The notes under the pieces were generated by a model. It had not been told where the DNA came from and searched no databases. It saw nothing but the letters and a program-made list of their open reading frames with translations. Source: Amoebophrya sp. AT5.2 (Eukaryota > Sar > Dinophyceae > Syndiniales > Amoebophryaceae). Taken from it: a stretch of 45,606 nucleotides of DNA. Below are positions 1 through 12,000 of the stretch, in pieces; the first letter of the stretch is position 1; every line of letters begins with the position of its first letter. Location of the stretch: NCBI GenBank assembly GCA_005223375.1, contig RXOD01003845.1, positions 1-45,606 on the forward strand, written 5' to 3'. The position numbers were made by a program, and so were the translations under genes.

Positions 1-21
1 TAGCAGCTGGACGGTTCATAG

Positions 22-3000
22 ACCCACGCCGCCGAGAAGTGCGAGTCCTGCAGCGAAGGGTACCATTTGGAGGGCGTGAAGTGCGTGGAAAACCTCTGCG
101 CGTGCGAGAACGGGGAGCCGACGAAGGGCCTGCAGTGCCCCGTGCACGGCGAGAAGGGCTGCGTATCCTGCGACGGCGGCTTCCACATGCTGGGCGGGGA
201 GCCGGCCTACGACGCGCACGGCTGCCCCGCGGGGACGGAGGCGGTTTCCTTCAACGGCAACTACCTCGGCCCGGACATCGGCGGCTGCGGGTTGCACGGG
301 TGTGGGGCCCGGTACAAGTACGAAAACATCGAAGCGTGCAGGGACGCGTGCGAGAAGGAGCCAAAATGCAAAGGCTTCAACTTTGCGCCGAAGAATGGCG
401 ACAGAAACCACCGCCAGTTCAAGGTGTGCACGCTGTACAATCGTGATAAGCCAACTTCAATGTGGCCTGGCGGCGACGGAAAGTACCACGCTTTGTTTTG
501 CAAGATGAAGCCGGCGTCTGCAGTCGTGTCGCCGAAGGACGCGCACGGCTGCCCGGCAGGGTCGAAAGCGGTCGAATTCCGCGGACGCTTCCTCGGTCCG
601 GACATTGGGGGGTGCGGGTTGCACGGCTGCGGCGCGCGGTACAAGTACGAGTCGATCGAAGCCTGCCGCGCCGCGTGCAAGGACGAGCCGCGGTGCAAAG
701 CTTTCAACTACGCGCCCGAAAACGGGGACCGCAACCATCGCCAGTTCAAGGTCTGCACTCTGTACGACCGGACCAAGCCGAACCAGCTGTGGCCGGGCGG
801 AGACGGCAAGTACCACGCTCTGTTCTGCGAGATGACGGATGCGGATCCGACGCCGCACGGGGGTAATAGTAATTTCGGCAAGGAGTGCAAATTGAACGAG
901 TGTCACTGCGATTTTGGCAAGGGCGCGACGGGCGAGGACTGCCCGAAGCACGCGGAGCCGAAGTGCAGTGAGTGCAACGACGCGCTCGGGTACACTCTCG
1001 ACACCGCGGATTTTTCCTGTCAGGAGAAGCAATGCTCCTGCAGCAACGGAACGGGCGGCACCGGTCCCGAATGCCCGGAGCACGGGACCGAGACCTGCGT
1101 CAGCTGCGACGCTGGATTCCACCAGGAGAACGCGGCTTGCGTGGAAAACGTCTGCACCTGTCCGAACGGGGAGGAGGTGCGGGAGAAGAATTAAGGAGAG
1201 AGTCAACGCATTTCCCGAAACATGTTCGAAGGAGTGCGACACTTGTAGCTGGTCGCGTATTTGGTGTTGTAGGGATTGGGTTCCACGGGGGTCCTGTTTG
1301 GTCTTGTATTTGACTCATATTGCTCTCGTATTTGACTTGTATTTTACTCGTATTGCACTGGTGTTAGTCGAGTTGGCGTGTTGTATCTTGTAGGGAAAGC
1401 AGCGGCGACTGGCTTCGGTTCGCTTCGGGGGTTGCAGCTTCAAGCAGTCGCAGCGGTTTGTCGATGCCTGTTAAGCTTCTGACCGGTCAGCAGGCATGCG
1501 TCTGTGATATTTTACTTGTATTTTGTCTCGTATACGTATTTCATCCCGTAGACTACAACAGACACTCGGCACGAGATCGGAAATGAAACCGGAAATGGGT
1601 TTTTTCTCCCTTTAGGAAAGTCCACGGGGCTGTCCGCGTTCAGTGCGGTCTTCCGGCAGAGCAAGCTGATCCCCTTCAACCCGGACTTGATGCTCGCGAA
1701 AGGGAAGAAAAATTCCAGCGAGGAGACCGCGGCGGAGATGGGCGGCATCAGCAAGGAGGAGGCGATTCGCAAGTTCATCAAAGACCGCGAAGTGCTGGAG
1801 GCGAACATCGTGTACGCGGAGCAAGATTAAGGAGAGGTGGATCAACTACCCATTTTCCTGAGTATCGTGGTGGTCGTGGTGGTCTTGTACTGTTCCTCCG
1901 GTAGTTGGACTGGTATGATGCGTGCAGGGGGTTGCGTGTGCTGTCTTGGATTTTGTCTCGTATTTTTTGGTCTCATGGTGCTCGGTATTCCCTGCTAGGG
2001 AGGGACAGGGAGCTTGAGCTAGAAGTAACACCGCAAAGGCAAAGTGACAGGCAGGAGACGCCAAGAATGAGGCGGCGCAATTTTCTGTGTGGTCTCGTAT
2101 TTCGTCTTGTACTTTGTCTTGTATTTCTTGATCGCGACAGAAGCCAATTAAGCAATGAATGCGCCAGCAATTTCGCCGAAAATGAGTTTTTCTCCCCTCT
2201 AACAAGAGCGGCAGGAGGTGGCGCGCTTGAAAAAGGAAGCGGCGGAGGCGAAATCGAAGGACGTGTTCGCGTTGAAGCTGCTGATCCTGAAGAACTTCTT
2301 CTTCGACGGGACGAGCTGGCGCGGGTGCGACCCGACGCCGTTAATCCGGGAGGAAGAGGGCGGGGAAGTGGACGAAGACCGCGGGAAAATCCAGAAGAAG
2401 CAGAAGAAGGGGGGCCGGTTGGCCATGGTGCGCGAGAGCAAGCTGGATAGAAGACGGAAGCTGACCAAGCGGAGCTCGCGGAAACTGCAGGCCGACCAAG
2501 AGATGGGCATCGAGCCGCACCCGAACCAGGTGCTGTCCGTGCGCAAAGCGGGCATCCTGATGTCGAACCTGCTAAGGCGCGACGATGGCAGGGTCTCGGG
2601 CATGCGCGCGGACGACGAGGACGGGAGCAAAACCGAGAACGACCGGCGCCACCTCCACTACGCGTTGTCGCAGCACGCAAAGAAGCAGCTGAAGGAGATG
2701 AAGCGGCACGTGCAGGAGCACGAGATGGAGAAATCCGTGGCCGGCTGGACGTTAAAGATGGACCGGTCTCTGGTCGTGCCGGACGACGAGTCGAAACAGA
2801 AGAACGTGCTGGCGCCCTTCGTCGCCAAGTACTACGTGCGGAAGGCGTTGGACGAGGAAGTGCGCACCGTGGAACGGGCGGCGCACAAACAGATTCGTCA
2901 GTACCGGAAACGACACCAAATCACGAGCAGGATCCGCTCGCATTTGTACAAGAAGAGAAGTTTCTTCCGGGCCATGGGCTGGGACCCGATCCGGGACGAA

Positions 3001-6000
3001 GCGGGGACGCTGCACCTAAAGCCGCTCGTCGAGGTCAAGTCCGCAAAATCGAAGAAAGAGGAAATGAAGAAGAAAAAGGGGATGATCGCCACCGAGGTGG
3101 AGCACGACACCCAGTACACCATGGAGATGGAAGCGATCTTCGCGCAGAAGGCGCTAGCCCCGCATCTGAAGGACAAGAGTACTATAGTAGAGATCGATTT
3201 CAATTTCTTGTTCTTACTCTTCCCTCCTGTTTGTGGGCAATATCGCCATCGGTTTCAAAACCCGACGCCGCTGAAACATGACAATGATTTGGGGCTTTTG
3301 TCATTTGAGCTGGTCGAAATCTCAGCGGTCTGGGCCCCTCGCAATCTCAACCGTTCTATTGGCGCTCGCAATCTCCCCGCCACTTATGGGTCGAGCAAAA
3401 TATTTTTTCCGAAAAGTAGGGGCCACTTCGGCCTCCGACCCGACAGAGTCGCGCGGTGGCGGTCTTGAAGGCCTTCCGTCGCCCCGGTTGCGAAGTAGTG
3501 GGACCGTCCGGGACCCTGCCGCTTCGACTTCCGACCCGACGCGGCAGGCCAGGGTTTGCCACTTCGGCCAACGGTTTGGACATCTTGAGACTACAAAGGC
3601 AAGGCACCGCCAAACTCATTCAGGTTCGAAGCTCGCTCTCCGTCTGCTCCAGCAGGAGAAGGAGCTCGAGGCCCAGGAGCGCCGGCGGCATGGCGAGATA
3701 ACAACCGGGCAGAAGCAAAACCCGGACGAGCTCCAAACTAGCACTCTCCTCGCCTCCTTCGCCGCGGCCGCTTCGCACCAAGGGCCGCAAGTGTATGAAG
3801 TAAGGGACCGCGCGCGGTCGCGCGAGGACATCCGCAGCCGCGTGCTGAAAGAACGCCGGCTGCGCCGCAAGGCGCACTCCGTGGGCGGCGGCGGGCGGCT
3901 CGAAACGAACGCCATCCTCGGGACGCGCGGCAGGTACCCGTGGAGCAAGGCGTCGCGGGACAACGTGAAGCGGTTCAAGGACCGGCTCAAGTTCTTGTTC
4001 CGGCACGAGAAGGAGGAGAAAGACGAAAAGCACAAGTACAACAAGCTGAAGAAGAAGCCGAAGATGGAGAAGAAGTACGTAGAGGAGTTCGGGGAGGACG
4101 CCGCATTCGTGTCGCAGAAGAAGAAGGTGCGGTCGCCGTTGCTGTTCTGGCCGCTGATAAACGGGTCGCGCGCGCAGCCAGGCCGGTTCGCCGACCGCCA
4201 CTTCGGGGTGTGGATCCGCGGCGTGGAGTGGCAAATCGTGAAGGAGCACGACTCGATCGTGCACTGGTGCGAGCTGGCGGGGGTGGAGAACACCGCGGTC
4301 AGCGAGAGCATCGCGTGGAAGATAAAGAGACTCGTGCCACGGAAGGAGCGACGGCCGGACCTTTTCGGAGCATCGCGGAAAAACGATTTTTTGCACAGCC
4401 GGGACCAGGTCAGCCAGGAACTGCAGGCCGCCGGACACGACACCAGCCAGGTGAATGCCGGTCAACACTCTACTCAGTTCTCGTTTGTGTATTCGGACAG
4501 GGGGAACGAGCCGCACATGCCGTTCGCTCCCCAGAACTTCTCGAGCTACGAGAACACCACGTCCATGTTTTCCTCCACCATGTACAAGGGCGACGAAGCC
4601 GACGTGGACTGGGACGACCCCATCGCCGTCGCGCGCTACAAGCTCTGGAAGCCCGAACCGAAGGAGGACGACACGAACATCGTTCTGTGCAAGGACCACC
4701 GGCTGCCTCCAGTCGCCCACCACGCGTTCCACCACTACGGCCACGTCTGTTCCGAGGCCCGGAAGAAGGGCTTGCTGAACTACATCAACGAAGACCCGTC
4801 GCCCCTGATCACCAACCGTGTGCTGGGCACCGTCCTGACGACTTTGCGGAAGCGCCCGCACATGCTCGGGGGCAACGTCGGCGACCAGCTGTCGGGCGGC
4901 GACGACAGTGCGGCGAAGGTGATGGCGGACCGCAAGATTTATGCGTGGGACGCCAAGAAAAACCGCCTGGTGGTGGACAAAGTGTACTTCAACGGCGTGC
5001 ACAAGTTCGTGGCGAACGTCGTGCACGCGCAGACGGAGCTGTTGAAGAAGCACTGGAGCGTGCAGGCGTACGGCCTGAGTCCGCGGGGGGTCAACAAGGG
5101 ATTTTGCACGGACTTCATCAGCGGCGCAGCGTACGGCGACGTGGATCGCGAGGTGCGGAAGCGAATCCGCAAGGAGGAGGACGACCTCGGGCTGCAGCTT
5201 TCGGCGTGGAGCGGGGGAAAGGGGGCGTCGTCGTCGTCGTTCGTGCGCGCGCTAAACATGGAGGAGGACAGCATCGCGGCCGACGTGAAGCAGGTAGCGC
5301 GCGTGAGCTCGAAAGTGGAGCGCATCGTGGGGCGACAGCTGCAGTTGCACTCGATGGCGGGAGCGCTGCTGGCGGAAAAGGCAAGCTCCCGGACTGGGGA
5401 TGCGCGGCGCGATGTTGGGGAACTTGGGGGGGCATCTGCGTCTGCGGCCGCCGTCAGAGCGGGCGATGAGGAAGACGCCAACGCCGCGGTAGAGACGCTT
5501 GTCGACTCTTCGACCTTCGTCGTGGAAGTCGCGAAGGGGCACAAAAGAAGAGTTCCAACCTGGCTGAAGAACGCCGACCACAACGGCAGCCTGAAGCCTC
5601 CGCGCGCAAGCTATGCGGCTCCGGCGCCGGGGCCGGAGGCTATCAGTTCCCCCGCTGGACGAGGCGAAGGCGCGCTTTCCGCCGCCCAGGAGAACGCGCC
5701 GGAGGAAGCTGCCAGTGGGAAGTGGCCGGCGATTTCTGTTTTGGTGCGTTCCGCGACGAACTTGCGTGAGGAGGCGGGCCTCTTCGACCTGCCGGACCCT
5801 TACGTAGTGGTGAAACTGTTGAACGGGGACCACGAGGAGGAAGACCGCGTGCGTGCTGCTAGTCCCGGGACGTACTCCGACGCGAGTAAGTCCGTCGCGG
5901 GGAGCCTCGCCGCCAGCAGCCCGGACCACGGCAGCCCGGCGGCCACTTCCTCCAAAGGGGCACCTGCTATGTCCAAAGCGTGCGTCGGTCCACCTGGCGG

Positions 6001-9000
6001 CTCTCCGTCCACTTCCCGCTTCCCCAGCAGCAGGGGTTCGTCACCAACTCCCGCAGCAGCACCAGCGGCATCAAGCAGCAGGCCCCTGATCGAGAAGAAG
6101 AAAAAGAGGAAGATGAAAGCGAAGCCGACGCCGGCGCAGCGCACGCAGGTGGTCGCGCGCAACGGTGTGAACCCAAAGTGGGAGCAGGAGCTGGACTTCC
6201 CGTACCGGGAGGAGCCCTGCATCTTGTTCCGCGTGTTTGACCAGGACCGGCTTGGCGGCGACGAGCTGCTGGGCGAGGCGCGCCTGTACGCGAGCGAGTT
6301 TCTTAGGGGGAGGATCAACCCATTTTCCTGGAGATTGTTCTGATGGTGGAGGTCTTGTAGGTCCTCTGGTAGTTGGTCGGGTATGATACGCACAGGGGGT
6401 GGCCTGTGTTGTCTTGTAGTTGGTGTTGTATTTTGTCTAGTATTCGGTCTCGTATTCCTTTGGTCTCATTGTGCTCGGTAATATTGCTACGGAGGGAGCT
6501 AGCACCGCAAACCCAAAGCGACGGGCAGGGGGTGCAAGAATGAGTAGGCTCATTTTTCTGTGTTGTCTGGTATTTCGTCTTGTATTTTGTCGCGTATCTA
6601 TTCTGTCTCGGCAGTAGGCGAGTCATCCACTTGCCAGAAATGCCTCCAAAAATGGGTTCTGCACCCCTCTAAGTTTCTTGGCGGAAACTTCGACGGCGAA
6701 CTGGTGTTGACGGACCCGCGGCTGGGGCCGAACGCGGCGCCGGACCTTGGAAAGATCGCGAAGCTGTACGTCGCGGTGCTGCCCAGGATGGTCATGCGAG
6801 TCGGGATCGAGCGGCTCACGATGGCGCCACCAAGTGGTCCTCCGGGGAACAGTTCTTTCATGCGCGGCACGGGGACTTCTTCGCAGCTGTCTTCAGACGA
6901 TTTGCGACTGGCGGACGCAATGGGTTCAACCGCGACATTCGGCTTCGACGGCGGCGCGGGTAGTGTCGTGGGGGAAACAAACACAAGCGACACTGCGCCA
7001 CTAATGGATGCGTTCGGAGAACGAGAAGACGGCGGCGATCGAGGGGATGATTCTGTAGGCGGCGGGGGTGCGCTGGCGCGCATACTCGCTGCGCCGTACG
7101 TGAAGGCGTTTTTACAGGACATCCACGTCGCGGAAGCCGGGGAGCCGTTAGCGGAGGAGAAAAACGAAAACAGGAAGCCAAAGCAAGCGCCACAGCAGGT
7201 GAAAACCGGCATGGCTGAGAGCGGCACCGCGCCGGTGTGGCACTATTCGGGGGATTTGGTGCTGAAAACAGCCCCGACGCCCTCGAGTTCTTCGACGGCC
7301 GGACAGAGCCAAAAACAGCTCCGCTTCCTGGTCTTCGATAGCAATGTCACCTTCGGCACCGGGTTCCCGGAGCCTGACACTGACGGTGGCATGATCGGAG
7401 GGCTAGTCGCCGAGGGCGTAGTGCCAGTCAGTCACGACTACACCGCAGCGGACGACGGTGCAGCAGGCGGCGGGTCTTCCTGGTCGTTCGCGGGTCCGGT
7501 CGATTTGTTCGCGTACGAGAAGCGCATGCAGCCAGCTCCACCGACGTCCGAGCAGGAGTTCGCGACAGGCTTCAACAGAAGGCTTTCGGATGTGGATGAC
7601 GGGGCAGAAGTTCTTGTGGCCGCGGGGGGGCCCGATGAAGTTGCTGTCTCTTTTGATGATGGAAACATCGGATATGTGGAGAATGCAGAGGAACAATCTG
7701 CAGCAGACACCGACACCGCAGTAGATCCTCGAAGCGAGCTACTTGCAGCAGAGGGCCAGCACGCAGCGGCAGAAGATCAACAGTTGCCCGGCTCCTTCGC
7801 AGAGAGCGAAGACTTCGTGATCGAAAAGAAGTTTGTCGGCCGGCTGTTCGTGGACGTGGGGATCGTAAGTGACGAGACCGTCGGGGTGGCAGTAGATGGC
7901 ACGGTCGTGCCGCCGGCGCGAGAGATCACCCTCGGCGACGAAGCGGCGTTCGCAGACCGCGCTGTGCAGCTCGACGTCTCCCCCGATAGCAGTGCGCTCG
8001 TCCCGGCTTCGGGAGCTGCAACCAAGCGAGTTCCCGACCTGGAGGGATCGGATAGCATCGCGCGCCTCATGACGTCCATGCAGACCCGGCAGCAGCAGCC
8101 GTTCGCCAAGACGCGGCGCGACACCCTGCGGGAGAAGTTTCCGCCGATGGCGGAGCTAAAGTGGGTGCGGACGACGGTGGTGCCGACGAAAGCTCGCGGC
8201 GGCAAGAGCAAAGCCGTCGCGGCGATGGCGCGGGCCGCGGCGAAGTCGAAACAGCTGGAGAGCCAGAAGGGCGGCAGTGCTGCTTGCGAGTTTATTGTGC
8301 AGAAGCCGACGAGCTTCGCGCGCGGCCGCGTGCCCGAGGTCCGCTTCGACCGGTTTCCGGGGCGGGCGGACTCCGCGCCGGCGCGGGTGTACCCGTTCGG
8401 GCGACGGTTTTCGGATTTGTTTTTGGACCTGATGGGGGACAAGCTGCGGGAGATCACCGTGCACCGGCAGCAGATGGACCGCCAGGCGGCGGAGCTCGCG
8501 TACGCGGAGCAGGTGCGGCGGAAGATGCGGCTGGAGGCGGAGAAGGTGGCGGAGGCGAAGGCCCACTTCGGGTTCGAGGACACGCTGCCGCAAAAGCTCG
8601 GCCCCGAGAAGGACCCCGAGTTTTACAACCAGCTGCTGGGCGTCCGCATCACCGTGAAGAAAGCGACCGACCTGTTCGACGACGGCTGGGAGCGGATCGG
8701 GAAGAAGTCCTGCGACCCCTACGTGAAGGTGTTCGCGGGCGCGGGAAACTTTGTGATCGGGCACGCGGCGTGGTCCACGTCCGCCAACTGCGGCGGGAAG
8801 CAGAGCGGGTTCGCGACCCTGGGGCGAAAGAGCAAGATCGAGCCCGACGAGCACCTGCACACGACCGAGACGGTGATGCACGCGACGAGCCCAAAGTTTG
8901 TCGACGAAGAATTCCCGACGCTGCTGGCTGAAAACCACCAGCTACCGCTCGAAAAAATGCACTGTTAGACGCAAATCTTTTTCAGACGGCCCGTCTTCTT

Positions 9001-12000
9001 TTAGTGGCGCACTTTGGGCACTTTTTGATTTTGGCCTCATCACGAGGACGCGCCTTTGCCAGAACAGCAGGGGCCATGGGACCCTGAAGCGCGTGCTAGG
9101 CACAAAAATAGGCTGTGGCTGCTTGAGCCATGCGCTCCCCCCGAGTCGAGATTCCGGCTCCCCCCTCGCGCCTTGCTTGGATCTCTCCAGCTGTTGGAAG
9201 ATCTTTCCTTCTCTAACTCCAGAATAGCTCATCTCCCGGTGCCGGACCCTCGCCCCGGATGCCGGACGCGATCCGGTTTTTTAAAGATGTCTCTAACAAT
9301 GCATTGTTTTGACCTGTAAACCAGTACCTTCGGTTTCAAGTGTTCGACAGGGACGGGTCCTCAGCTTCTGAGCACATCGGTGAGTGCCTGTTGCACCGCG
9401 GCTTCTTTCAGCACGGGTTCGAGGGGCCGCTGCGGCTGTTCAAACGCTTCCCTCCGGACCTCAAAAAGGCGGACCCGACGTTAAGGAGAGGATCATCTAG
9501 CCCGTTTGTTCCTCGAAAGCATCGGTCCGAAGGAGTGGGAGACCGTCGATAAGCGCGTCATCGATAGCTATGCTGCTGTAGGAATTGGGGGCCCTGTGGG
9601 GGTTCCTGTGGGGACTTGTATTTGGCTCGTATTTTGCTCGTACTTGATGGGTATTGCAATCGGTCGGGTTGGCCGATGCTGGATTGTCGAGGACGAAACT
9701 GTAGGAGAGCAGCGGCGATTGGTTTCGCTTTGGGGGTTGCAGCTTCAGGTTGTTGCGGCGCTTTCGGTTTGTGTGCTGGGTGTTGATGTCGTGTCTCGTA
9801 TTTCAGTTGTATTTGACTCGTATATAATCGTCGCGTAGGGGCTCCTATGGCACGATCTCAGAAACGGAGCCGGATTTTCCTTCCTCTCTAACGACGCCGC
9901 GCACGCTGGCCGATATCGGCGAGCTCCACGTGAGTATCCAGCCGATTGGCCTGCTGAACCTGTTTTTGGAGCGCGCGGACGAGATCTACCCCCCGGAACT
10001 GCCGGGGGTGCCCTCCCAGTACGAAAAGGACAAGCTGCAGCCGTACTGCAAGCTGCTTGTCGGGAAGTCGTTCAACGTGCGCACCGTGGCAGTGAAGCCG
10101 ACGAGGTACCCGCTGTGGGAGTACCAGTGCACTCTGCCGTACGACCCGAAGAGGCTGGAAGCAATCGCGGACGAAGAGGAGCGGAAAACACAAGACATCG
10201 TGCGCTTCGAAATTTACGACAAGGAAGTAGTGGCGGGGGATCAGGCTGCGGCCGCGACCGGGGGCGGCAATAAAGGTAAAGCAGCTGCCGGAAGTAGCAA
10301 TGCGAAACCGCCGAAGGAGGTGGGCCACTGCGCGATGAAGTATTTTCAGCTGGAGTCAGGGGCGATCGCTAAGAAGATCGCGCTAAACGAGTGGGTGGAC
10401 GCGCCTGACGGCAGTCGCTTCTCCAAGCAGATGGAGGATGCGACTCTGCACCTGGAGGTGCACGGCATCACGCCGCCGCCCTCATCGAAAAAGAACGACA
10501 GGCAGCTCGCTGAGAAAACGTACTCGCAGCTGGTCTGGGTGTTGGCGAAAGACATCAGGAAGCGGGAGGAACACCGAAGGCGGACGGAGGCGGCCTTGAT
10601 GGCGAAAGCGCGCGCGCAAAGCAAGGAGAGCAGACTGTCGCGGGGGAGGAGCAAGGAGTCGCTGCTGTCCAGCGCGGACAGTGCGGGTCGCGAGATGAGT
10701 GGTTTGGTGGGGGAAGACGATTTGTTGTCAGAAGAAATGCTGGAACTGAACCGCCCAAAAATCAAGATCGACGAGGCGCTGCCGCTGACAGAAACGCAGC
10801 TGCGCGTGGCGACGGAACTGGAACAGGGCAGGGTGGATGCGTCGCCATTTCTCCGCCCCACACCGTACGGGCGACGGATCGTCGTGGGACACCGCTGGCC
10901 ACCAGTTGCGCTGCCCAGGAAAGTGCGCGCGGCGTGGTGGGCCATTAATAAGGCGAGGACGAGCCCCAACGTAACCTTCACCGCACAACAGCAACAGCGA
11001 AAAAACAACACGCACTTGCACCTTCCGGGTCTCGCGGAGTCGACCCTCGGTTTTATGCACCGCGTTTTCAGGCGCGAGCTGCTCCGCGAAGACGAGGCGG
11101 ATCTGCCCATGGGGGACGAGCTTCTGCGCGGTCTCCCGCGCAAAACCCGAGACGACGACGCCATGGAGCCGGGGATGCCTTTTTTGCACCTCACGAACCT
11201 TCCGCTCATGCCGGGGTTCGAGCGGTTGGCAGTCGGCTCTCTGGACGAATTCTTCAACGTGAACGGCGACCAGGTCCGGATCTCGCTGCCGCTGTCGAAG
11301 CGCAACGCGATCAAGATCCCCGACGGCGGCTCCGTGTTTCCGAGCCGTTGGGACAAATTTCTCCCGTCCCAGTACCTGGTGAAGGAAAAGCGGAAGGTGA
11401 TTCCCGTGGACCTGCTGCTGACGGTGCAGGTGAAGCGCGCCAAGGACCTGTACGAGGCCAACTTTTTGGGCACGGCGGACCCGTACGTAAAAGTGTACAT
11501 GCCGGGGTGCTTTCCGGCGGGGAAGGGCCTGCTCGACTACCCGAAGGGGGAGCGGCCGGTACGGGAGAAGCCGAAGGCGAGTTTCCAGACGAAGATCACC
11601 AAGTACAACCGAAAAGACCCGGTCTGGGAGGAGACCTTTCAGTTCACCGTGCCCGCGAGCGACGACATGCTGCAGCAAAAGGTGGGCTTCGAGGTGCTGG
11701 ACGCCGACAGAACCGCGGGCGGCGACTGGGACTCGCACCTGGGAGAAATTGAGCTGCCGCTCGAGTTCTTCTCGAAGAAAGCCTACCTGGGGCCGCTGCA
11801 ACTGAAGCGGCGAGATGATATCACGGGCGCCTACCTGATCAACCAAGTCCCAGACGCAAGCAGGCAACCGTCCAAGCAGGTGCCGGAACGCAATCACCCG
11901 AATTCGGTCGTGAAGTTCGGCCGGGCGCCGTCCCTCGAAGAGAAGAAGAAGCTGCGCGGCCAGACGAAGGCGAAGCAGGCCGGAAAACTGGTCGTGAAAC

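Noticed and set aside
1192..1194. TAA as the natural end of a secreted PAN/EGF protein gene
   Set aside because: The stop lies inside the first bases of an introner whose other copies are clearly spliced. Kept as an open question in the findings rather than used to end the gene.
2199..2630. Ser-rich minus-strand ORF spanning the edge of an introner
   Set aside because: It crosses a spliced junction of the + strand gene and has no domain-like features.
3620..5053. Long minus-strand ORF (477 codons) opposite the multi-C2 gene
   Set aside because: It is a codon-bias shadow of the GC-rich + strand exon, with Leu/Val/Arg-rich, non-domain sequence. The + strand reading has clear protein-like composition and continues across exons.
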